Assembly: GCA_000715635.1 (NCBI GenBank)
Contig: KL569120.1
Span: 49,851-56,370 of the forward strand
Direction of reading: 5' to 3'
DNA from: Streptomyces violaceus
GTDB lineage: Bacteria > Actinomycetota > Actinomycetes > Streptomycetales > Streptomycetaceae
DNA: 6,520 nucleotides
Below, piece by piece: positions 1 through 4,255 of the stretch. Every line of letters starts with the position of its first letter. The stretch's first letter is position 1. Under the pieces are notes generated by a model, which did no database searches, was not told the origin of the DNA, and was given only the letters and a program-made list of their open reading frames with translations. The position numbers and the translations under genes were made by a program.

Positions 1-78
1 GCCGTGCACGAGGGCGAGGCCCGGGTGATCGTCCGCCGGGAGACCGAGGAGGACCTGCTGCGTCTCGACGTCGGCTGA
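1..78 (+). CDS. lysA: Diaminopimelate decarboxylase, C-terminal end (partial)
   Basis: An open frame enters from the left edge and stops with TGA at 76-78, giving 26 codons that end in ETEEDLLRLDVG. LysA is the PLP enzyme that decarboxylates meso-diaminopimelate to lysine in the cytoplasm, the last step of lysine synthesis. No catalytic motif lies in this short tail. The name rests on the tail resembling what I remember of streptomycete LysA C-termini and on the known placement of lysA just upstream of hom in Streptomyces. It sits in the same aspartate-family cluster as the next three genes. Codon use is strongly G/C at third positions, as expected. It could in principle be another protein's tail; the reading frame itself is secure. 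Confidence 0.72.
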   Translation, partial: AVHEGEARVIVRRETEEDLLRLDVG

Positions 79-93
79 GCCGGGACCGACGGA

Positions 94-122
94 GGGGTGG
101 AAGATCTCCTGTCTTCCACCCC
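94..122 (+). terminator. Hairpin after lysA, probable terminator
   Basis: GGGGTGGAAGA at 94-104 is perfectly complementary to TCTTCCACCCC at 112-122, an 11-bp stem with a 7-nt loop, starting 15 nt after the lysA stop. There is no T tract after it, which is common for actinobacterial terminators. It probably ends the lysA transcript and separates it from hom. Because it lies in the hom upstream region, it could instead be part of a hom leader. Confidence 0.7.
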
Positions 123-135
123 CGTACAAATGAAA

Positions 136-141
136 TAGATA
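136..141 (+). promoter_or_regulatory. Weak candidate -10 element for hom
   Basis: An unusually A/T-rich patch (126-145) in this GC-rich DNA holds TAGATA at about 136-141, inside the palindrome AGATATCT (137-144). It is the only plausible -10-like sequence between the lysA hairpin and hom, about 85 nt before the start codon. No convincing -35 hexamer is visible 16-18 nt upstream, where the distal arm of the lysA hairpin lies. This is a guess from base composition and position. Confidence 0.3.
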
Positions 142-150
142 TCTCACGAT

Positions 151-179
151 CCGGACGAAGGGCAGAAAATCCCGTCCGG
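151..179 (+). promoter_or_regulatory. Inverted repeat in the hom leader
   Basis: CCGGACG (151-157) and CGTCCGG (173-179) form a perfect 7-bp stem; GG and CC just inside can add pairs. If the hom transcript starts near 145, this hairpin would form close to its 5' end. It has no T tract and no sign of being a terminator. No leader peptide rich in threonine or isoleucine codons and no T-box sequence is visible around it, so a role in amino-acid control is unproven. Confidence 0.35.
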
Positions 180-218
180 TGAGTGAGACTGGTGAAACCG
201 TAGACGGTATGAGGAAAC

Positions 219-222
219 GAGG
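219..222 (+). promoter_or_regulatory. Ribosome binding site that sets the hom start
   Basis: GAGG at 219-222, within a GAGGAAACGAGG stretch (211-222), lies 4 nt before ATG 227 and 7 nt before the adjacent ATG 230. The upstream in-frame candidates GTG 179 and ATG 209 have no comparable site. This places the hom start at 227 or 230 and leaves the 16 codons before 227 untranslated. Confidence 0.6.
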
Positions 223-226
223 TCGG

Positions 227-1519
227 ATGATGCGTACGCGTCCGCTGAAGGTGGCGCTGCTGGGCTGTGGAGTGGTCGGCTCAGAGGTGGCGCGCATCAT
301 GACGACGCACGCCGACGACCTCACAGCCCGGATCGGTGCCCCCGTGGAGCTCGCGGGCGTGGCCGTACGGCGGCCCGACCGGGTAAGGGAAGGCATCGAC
401 CAGGACCTCGTCACCACCGACGCCACCGCCCTCGTCAAGCGCGGCGACATTGATGTCGTGGTGGAGGTGATCGGCGGGATCGAGCCCGCCCGGACCCTCA
501 TCACCACCGCCTTCGAGCACGGCGCCTCCGTCGTCTCCGCCAACAAGGCGCTGCTCGCCCAGGACGGGGCCGCCCTGCACGCCGCCGCCGGGCAGCACGA
601 CAAGGACCTCTACTACGAGGCCGCCGTCGCCGGTGCCATCCCGCTGCTCCGGCCGCTGCGCGAGTCCCTCGCCGGCGACAAGATCAACCGGGTGATGGGC
701 ATCGTCAACGGCACGACCAACTTCATCCTCGACAAGATGGACTCGACCGGGGCCGGCTACCAGGAGGCCCTCGACGAGGCCACCGCCCTGGGATACGCCG
801 AGGCCGACCCCACCGCCGACGTCGAGGGCTTCGACGCCGCAGCCAAGGCCGCCATCCTCGCCGGCATCTCCTTCCACACGCGCGTGCGCCTCGACGACGT
901 CTACCGCGAGGGCATGACCGAGGTCACCGCCGCTGACTTCGCCTCCGCCAGGGAGATGGGCTGCACCATCAAGCTGCTCGCCATCTGCGAGCGGGCCGCG
1001 GACGGTGCGTCCGTCACCGCGCGCGTGCACCCCGCCATGATTCCGCTGAGCCACCCGCTGGCCTCCGTCCGCGGCGCCTACAACGCCGTGTTCGTCGAGT
1101 CCGACGCCGCCGGGCAGCTCATGTTCTACGGGCCTGGAGCGGGCGGTTCCCCGACCGCCTCCGCCGTGCTCGGCGATCTCGTCGCCGTCTGCCGCAACCG
1201 GCTCAACGGCGCGACCGGACCGGGAGAGTCCGCCTACGCCGCCCTGCCGGTGTCGCCCATGGGCGACGTGGTCACGCGCTACCACATCAGTCTCGACGTG
1301 GCCGACAAACCGGGTGTTCTCGCCCAGGTCGCGACCGTGTTCGCCGAGCACGGAGTCTCGATCGATACGGTTCGCCAGCAGGGGAAGGACGGCGAGGCGT
1401 CCCTCGTCGTCGTCACGCACCGTGCGTCCGACGCCGCCCTCACCGGGACCGTCGAGGCGTTGCGCAAGCTCGACACCGTGCGTGGTGTCGCCAGCATCAT
1501 GCGGGTTGAAGGAGAGTAA
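227..1519 (+). CDS. hom: Homoserine dehydrogenase with C-terminal ACT domain
   Basis: Hom reduces L-aspartate-4-semialdehyde to L-homoserine with NAD(P)H in the cytosol, the branch point to threonine, methionine and isoleucine. From ATG 227 it has 430 residues. The nucleotide-binding loop GCGVVG is at residues 13-18. SANKALLA with its conserved Lys is at 104-111, and GIVNGTTNFIL is at 158-168. The substrate-binding block EADPTADVEGFDAAAK spans about 192-207; by alignment to the family, Asp203 and Lys207 are the catalytic pair. An ACT domain (about 351-430, with YHISLDVADKPGVLAQV) matches the monofunctional actinobacterial type that threonine inhibits by feedback. No aspartokinase domain is fused. 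The protein is full length with no missing key residue. Adjacent ATGs at 227 and 230 share one ribosome binding site, so the true start may be one codon later. It ends 6 nt before thrC, pointing to a shared transcript. Confidence 0.97.
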   Translation: MMRTRPLKVALLGCGVVGSEVARIMTTHADDLTARIGAPVELAGVAVRRPDRVREGIDQDLVTTDATALVKRGDIDVVVEVIGGIEPARTLITTAFEHGASVVSANKALLAQDGAALHAAAGQHDKDLYYEAAVAGAIPLLRPLRESLAGDKINRVMGIVNGTTNFILDKMDSTGAGYQEALDEATALGYAEADPTADVEGFDAAAKAAILAGISFHTRVRLDDVYREGMTEVTAADFASAREMGCTIKLLAICERAADGASVTARVHPAMIPLSHPLASVRGAYNAVFVESDAAGQLMFYGPGAGGSPTASAVLGDLVAVCRNRLNGATGPGESAYAALPVSPMGDVVTRYHISLDVADKPGVLAQVATVFAEHGVSIDTVRQQGKDGEASLVVVTHRASDAALTGTVEALRKLDTVRGVASIMRVEGE

Positions 1520-1525
1520 CCAGCA

Positions 1526-2584
1526 ATGACCCACCAGTGGCGCGGAATCATCGAGGAGTACCGGGACCGGCTGCCGGTATCCGACACCACGCCGGTCGTG
1601 ACGCTCCGCGAGGGCGGCACGCCGCTCGTGCCCGCGCAGGTGCTCTCCGAGCGCACGGGCTGCGAGGTCCACCTGAAGGTGGAGGGCGCGAACCCCACCG
1701 GGTCCTTCAAGGACCGCGGCATGACCATGGCCATCACCCGGGCCAAGGAGGAGGGGGCGAAGGCCGTCATCTGCGCCTCCACCGGCAATACGTCGGCCTC
1801 CGCCGCCGCGTACGCCGTGCGGGCCGGGATGGTCTGCGCCGTGCTCGTGCCGCAGGGCAAGATCGCGCTCGGCAAGATGGGCCAGGCCCTCGTGCACGGC
1901 GCGAAGATCCTCCAGGTCGACGGCAACTTCGACGACTGCCTCACCCTCGCGCGCGGCCTGAGCGACAACTACCCCGTCGCGCTGGTCAATTCGGTCAACC
2001 CGGTACGTATCGAGGGCCAGAAGACGGCGGCCTTCGAGATCGTGGACATGCTCGGCGACGCGCCCGACATCCACGTCCTGCCGGTGGGCAACGCGGGCAA
2101 CATCACGGCCTATTGGAAGGGCTACAAGGAGTACGCCGCCGACGGCGTCGCCGCCCGGACCCCCCGGATGTGGGGCTTCCAGGCCTCCGGCAGCGCCCCG
2201 ATCGTGCGCGGCGAGATCGTCAAGGACCCCTCGACCGTCGCCACCGCCATCCGTATCGGCAACCCGGCGTCGTGGAACCACGCGATCGCCGCGCGGGACG
2301 AGTCCGGCGGCTTCATCGACGAGGTGACGGACCGTGAGATCCTGCGCGCCTACCGGCTGTTGGCCTCGCAGGAGGGCGTCTTCGTCGAGCCCGCGTCCGC
2401 CGCGTCCGTCGCCGGTCTGCTGAAGGCCGCCGAGCAGGGCAAGGTCGACCCGGGGCAGCGGATCGTGTGCACCGTCACCGGCAACGGGCTGAAGGACCCC
2501 GACTGGGCCGTCGCCGGCGCCCCGCAGCCGGTCACCGTCCCCGTCGACTCGGCGGCCGCGGCGGAGCGCCTCGGACTTGCCTGA
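1526..2584 (+). CDS. thrC: Threonine synthase
   Basis: ThrC is a cytosolic PLP enzyme that converts O-phospho-L-homoserine to L-threonine, releasing phosphate. The 352-residue protein is the compact fold-type II form seen in actinobacteria. The PLP Schiff-base lysine is Lys62 in [16 protein letters not shown] (85-92) contacts the cofactor ring. The glycine/asparagine loop GNAGNI (188-193) fits the PLP-phosphate cradle, and TGNGLKD lies at 318-324. The start is ATG 1526, with AAGGAGAG at 1509-1516 as ribosome binding site inside the last codons of hom. The 6-nt gap and this overlap suggest translational coupling to hom. A strong hairpin begins 7 nt after the stop, so the hom-thrC transcript probably ends here. 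Related PLP enzymes such as threonine dehydratase or cysteine synthase are less likely given the motif set and the neighbours. Confidence 0.97.
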   Translation: MTHQWRGIIEEYRDRLPVSDTTPVVTLREGGTPLVPAQVLSERTGCEVHLKVEGANPTGSFKDRGMTMAITRAKEEGAKAVICASTGNTSASAAAYAVRAGMVCAVLVPQGKIALGKMGQALVHGAKILQVDGNFDDCLTLARGLSDNYPVALVNSVNPVRIEGQKTAAFEIVDMLGDAPDIHVLPVGNAGNITAYWKGYKEYAADGVAARTPRMWGFQASGSAPIVRGEIVKDPSTVATAIRIGNPASWNHAIAARDESGGFIDEVTDREILRAYRLLASQEGVFVEPASAASVAGLLKAAEQGKVDPGQRIVCTVTGNGLKDPDWAVAGAPQPVTVPVDSAAAAERLGLA

Positions 2585-2590
2585 CGTGCG

Positions 2591-2630
2591 CGGACGTGCC
2601 GAGCGCCGGTGTGGGGCTCGGCACGGTCCG
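2591..2630 (+). terminator. Terminator after thrC
   Basis: GTGCCGAGC (2596-2604) pairs perfectly with GCTCGGCAC (2616-2624). The stem continues as CGGAC (2591-2595) with GTCCG (2626-2630) after a single bulged G at 2625, giving 14 bp around an 11-nt loop. It starts 7 nt beyond the thrC stop. There is no T tract. It probably ends hom-thrC transcription, in whole or part, and so divides the threonine genes into two units. Confidence 0.8.
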
Positions 2631-2649
2631 GCGTAAGACGGCGCTTGCC

Positions 2650-2664
2650 CGGGGAAGTTCCCCG
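2650..2664. repeat. Short dyad CGGGGAA-G-TTCCCCG in the thrB upstream region
   Basis: Two 7-bp arms (2650-2656 and 2658-2664) flank one central base. As DNA this is a compact dyad. As RNA, GGGG and CCCC could pair around an AAGUU loop, or the same CCCC (2660-2663) could pair with GGGG at 2667-2670, so two hairpins exclude each other. It lies between the thrC terminator and the likely thrB promoter. No known operator is recognised, and chance is possible in DNA this GC-rich. Confidence 0.4.
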
Positions 2665-2670
2665 CAGGGG

Positions 2671-2714
2671 GTGCACAGGGCTCATACGACACGCATCGTG
2701 CGCCTCCTGTGCGC
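2671..2714. repeat. Inverted repeat just upstream of the likely thrB promoter
   Basis: GTGCACAGG (2671-2679) pairs with CCTGTGCGC (2706-2714) with one G-T pair. The 26-nt interior holds a smaller dyad, CACG (2690-2693) with CGTG (2697-2700), extendable by ACGA/TCGT if registered differently. The outer arm ends about 28 nt before the candidate -10, abutting the expected -35 position. It could be a regulator site for thrB or a second part of the thrC terminator region. Confidence 0.4.
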
Positions 2715-2742
2715 CCTATGTCGCCACAGAACCTTCTTTCGA

Positions 2743-2748
2743 TAGGCT
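2743..2748 (+). promoter_or_regulatory. Candidate -10 element of a thrB promoter
   Basis: TAGGCT at 2743-2748 matches the TAGnnT form common in Streptomyces vegetative promoters and lies in a locally A/T-richer patch (2726-2755). The expected -35 zone (about 2719-2725, TGTCGC) is only a weak match. A start near 2755 would give thrB a leader of roughly 170 nt. The strong terminator after thrC makes a separate thrB promoter sensible. Confidence 0.45.
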
Positions 2749-2864
2749 GTACTGAACCCGCCCGCCGCATATGCCTCCGCATAGAGCACGGTGCCGCGCC
2801 GTCTCCGCGGCCGGGACAGCGGCCGGCCACCCCGGTCGGCAGCGGCCCCCAGGGTTCTCGTACG

Positions 2865-2892
2865 CATCGAATGTCCATCGAACGTCATTCGA
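2865..2892. repeat. Tandem 11-mer and overlapping inverted repeat before thrB
   Basis: CATCGAATGTC (2865-2875) is followed directly by CATCGAACGTC (2876-2886), 10 of 11 bases identical. TCGAATG (2867-2873) and CATTCGA (2886-2892) are also a perfect 7-bp inverted repeat with a 12-nt spacer. The unit ends 15 nt before the thrB Shine-Dalgarno, so in RNA the hairpin would stand just upstream of the ribosome site, and in DNA it could be a protein site. No family of operator is recognised. Confidence 0.5.
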
Positions 2893-2924
2893 CAATTCCG
2901 CAGCTCAAGGAGAGTCATCAAGCG

Positions 2925-3854
2925 ATGGCCGGTCCAGCGTTCCGCGCCGCCGCCGTCCGGGTGCGCGTCCCCGCCACCAGCGCCAACCTCGGCCCGGGCT
3001 TCGACGCCCTCGGCCTCGCGCTGGGCTTGTACGACGACGTCGTCGTCCGGGTGGCCGACTCCGGGCTGCACATCGACATCGCGGGTGAGGGCAGCGAGAC
3101 GCTGCCGCGCGACGAGAAGCACCTCCTCGTCCGTTCCCTGCGCACGGCCTTCGACCTGCTCGGCGGACAGCCGCGCGGTCTGGAGATCGTCTGCGCCAAC
3201 CGCATTCCGCACGGCCGGGGCCTGGGCTCCTCCTCGGCCGCCATCTGCGCCGGGATCGTCGCCGCCCGCGCGGTGACCATAGGCGCCGACGCCAAGCTCG
3301 ACGACACCGCGCTGCTCGAGCTCGCCACCGAGATCGAGGGCCACCCCGACAACGTCGCGGCGTGTCTGCTGGGCGGCTTCACCTTGTCCTGGATGGAGGG
3401 CGGCGCGGCCCGCGCGATCAGGATGGAGCCCGCCGATTCCATCGTTCCGGTGGTTTTCGTGCCCGGAAAGCCAGTTCTGACGGAGACGGCGCGCGGCCTG
3501 CTCCCGCGCTCCGTTCCGCACGTCGACGCCGCCGTCAACGCGGGCCGGGCCGCCCTGCTCGTCGAGGCCCTGACGCGGCGCCCCGAGCTGCTGCTGCCCG
3601 CCACCGAGGACCGCCTGCACCAGGAGTACCGCGCGCCCGCCATGCCCGAGAGCGCGGCGCTGGTGGAGCGGCTGCGGGCCGAGGGCGTCCCCGCGGTCAT
3701 CTCCGGCGCCGGACCGACGGTCATGGCGCTGACCGACGCGGGCACCGCCGACAAGGTCGAGGCCCTGGCGGGCGCGGACTGGGCCGCGAACCGGCTGAGC
3801 CTCGATCCGCAGGGCGCGAGTGTTCTTCCGCTCGCGGCCCCCGGTGACTTCTGA
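2925..3854 (+). CDS. thrB: Homoserine kinase (GHMP family)
   Basis: ThrB phosphorylates L-homoserine at the side-chain hydroxyl with ATP, giving the O-phosphohomoserine that ThrC uses. The 309-residue protein carries the GHMP kinase motifs in order: motif 1 PATSANLGPGFD (16-27), the glycine/serine-rich phosphate loop PHGRGLGSSSAA (95-106), EGHPDN (138-143), and motif 3 ISGAGPTVMAL (259-269). Length and motif spacing are usual for actinobacterial ThrB. ATG 2925 is chosen because AAGGAGAG (2907-2914) lies just upstream, with a somewhat long spacing of 10-12 nt, and the protein then begins MAGPAFRAA. In-frame ATGs further up, such as 2871, lack a ribosome site and would add residues without family character. 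Unlike hom-thrC, it is separated from thrC by 340 nt with a terminator and a candidate promoter, so it is probably controlled at least partly on its own. Confidence 0.96.
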   Translation: MAGPAFRAAAVRVRVPATSANLGPGFDALGLALGLYDDVVVRVADSGLHIDIAGEGSETLPRDEKHLLVRSLRTAFDLLGGQPRGLEIVCANRIPHGRGLGSSSAAICAGIVAARAVTIGADAKLDDTALLELATEIEGHPDNVAACLLGGFTLSWMEGGAARAIRMEPADSIVPVVFVPGKPVLTETARGLLPRSVPHVDAAVNAGRAALLVEALTRRPELLLPATEDRLHQEYRAPAMPESAALVERLRAEGVPAVISGAGPTVMALTDAGTADKVEALAGADWAANRLSLDPQGASVLPLAAPGDF

Positions 3855-3874
3855 AGCACTCGGTTGCCGGATTT

Positions 3875-3883
3875 GGAGAGGGG
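3875..3883 (+). promoter_or_regulatory. Purine-rich Shine-Dalgarno-like stretch after thrB
   Basis: GGAGAGGGG at 3875-3883 precedes ATG 3886 with spacing suited to translation, and opens a 67-codon frame ending at TGA 4087-4089. The frame has poor third-position G/C in its first dozen codons, unlike its neighbours, and overlaps the likely rho promoter, so I do not call it a gene. The stretch may simply be upstream promoter sequence. Confidence 0.3.
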
Positions 3884-3902
3884 GAATGTTTGTTGGATCC
3901 GG

Positions 3903-3908
3903 TAGTGT
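3903..3908 (+). promoter_or_regulatory. Candidate -10 element of the rho promoter
   Basis: TAGTGT at 3903-3908 is a typical actinobacterial -10 hexamer in the A/T-rich patch 3885-3916, the lowest-GC part of the gap between thrB and rho. The region 17-18 nt upstream is G-rich and gives no good -35. A second candidate, TAACCT at 3909-3914, overlaps it. A start near 3915 would leave about 340 nt of leader before rho. No clear terminator separates thrB from this site, so read-through from thrB is possible. Confidence 0.5.
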
Positions 3909-4001
3909 TAACCTCAAGTCTGCACCCGACCCCACCATGGCGAGGTGCCTCGTGTCCCCGTCCGGGACAGACATTCTTCCGGGAGCCCCCCAAGCCGCAC
4001 T

Positions 4002-4039
4002 GTGTTCCGTACGTCGGACCGTACGCCGTACGCGGACAC
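4002..4039 (+). repeat. CCGTACG triple repeat forming a long imperfect hairpin in the rho leader
   Basis: CCGTACG occurs three times, at 4007-4013, 4019-4025 and 4026-4032. Since CGTACG is self-complementary, any two copies can pair. The flanks extend this: GTGT-CCG-TACG on the left (4002-4013) matches CGTACG-CGGACAC on the right (4027-4039), with small bulges. The middle copy would lie in the loop, so alternative folds exist. It is the strongest structure in the leader. Confidence 0.5.
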
Positions 4040-4137
4040 TGAGCGGGGCGCAGGGCATGCTCCGGAACCGGTGCGACCACGCCGCGTGACACTGACACTG
4101 GGTGCCACGGCTCAAGGAAGCGCCATCACCAGATTCC

Positions 4138-4154
4138 TCCGCCGCTTAGGCGGA
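4138..4154 (+). repeat. 6-bp hairpin in the rho leader
   Basis: TCCGCC (4138-4143) and GGCGGA (4149-4154) form a perfect stem around the loop GCTTA. It has no T tract and lies about 100 nt upstream of the rho start, immediately before a C-rich stretch. It may be a leader element or an attenuator part. Confidence 0.45.
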
Positions 4155-4255
4155 CCACCGCCCCGGCACGGTTCACACCACACGGACCGAAGTCGGACAG
4201 CACAACCGGTCGCCGAGCCAGACAGGCCGACGTCCGCTCCAGGGAAGGACCCTTC

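Larger units (their letters stand above)
3915..4255 (+). promoter_or_regulatory. Long structured 5' leader of rho
   Basis: About 340 nt lie between the likely start site and the rho GTG with no convincing gene. The stretch holds three hairpins: TGTCCC/GGGACA (3953-3969), an imperfect long stem (4002-4039), and TCCGCC/GGCGGA around GCTTA (4138-4154). It also holds the tandem hexamer TGACAC twice (4087-4098), and C/A-rich, relatively G-poor segments (about 4122-4140 and 4172-4207) just before the gene. E. coli rho is known to be controlled by Rho-dependent termination in its own leader; the C-rich unstructured segments here would suit a similar loop, but that is inference. The end supplies the rho ribosome site, AAGGA at 4245-4249. 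Confidence 0.5.

Noticed and set aside
281..2878. 865-codon open frame on the minus strand across hom and thrC
   Set aside because: In DNA with such high third-position G/C, stop codons are rare in the opposite strand. The translation is rich in Gly, Arg, Val and Asp with no family motif, and the + strand genes are beyond doubt.
2709..2924. 72-codon upstream extension of thrB to GTG 2709 or ATG 2871
   Set aside because: No ribosome site at these starts, the region contains the likely promoter and repeats, and the family's N-terminus fits the start at 2925.
4098..4112. T-box-like sequence GGGTGCCACGG in the rho leader
   Set aside because: It only loosely resembles the conserved T-box core, and there is no specifier stem-loop or following terminator; rho is not a known T-box target.
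2682..4115. 477-codon minus-strand frame across thrB
   Set aside because: Shadow of thrB with no recognisable domain and low-complexity composition.
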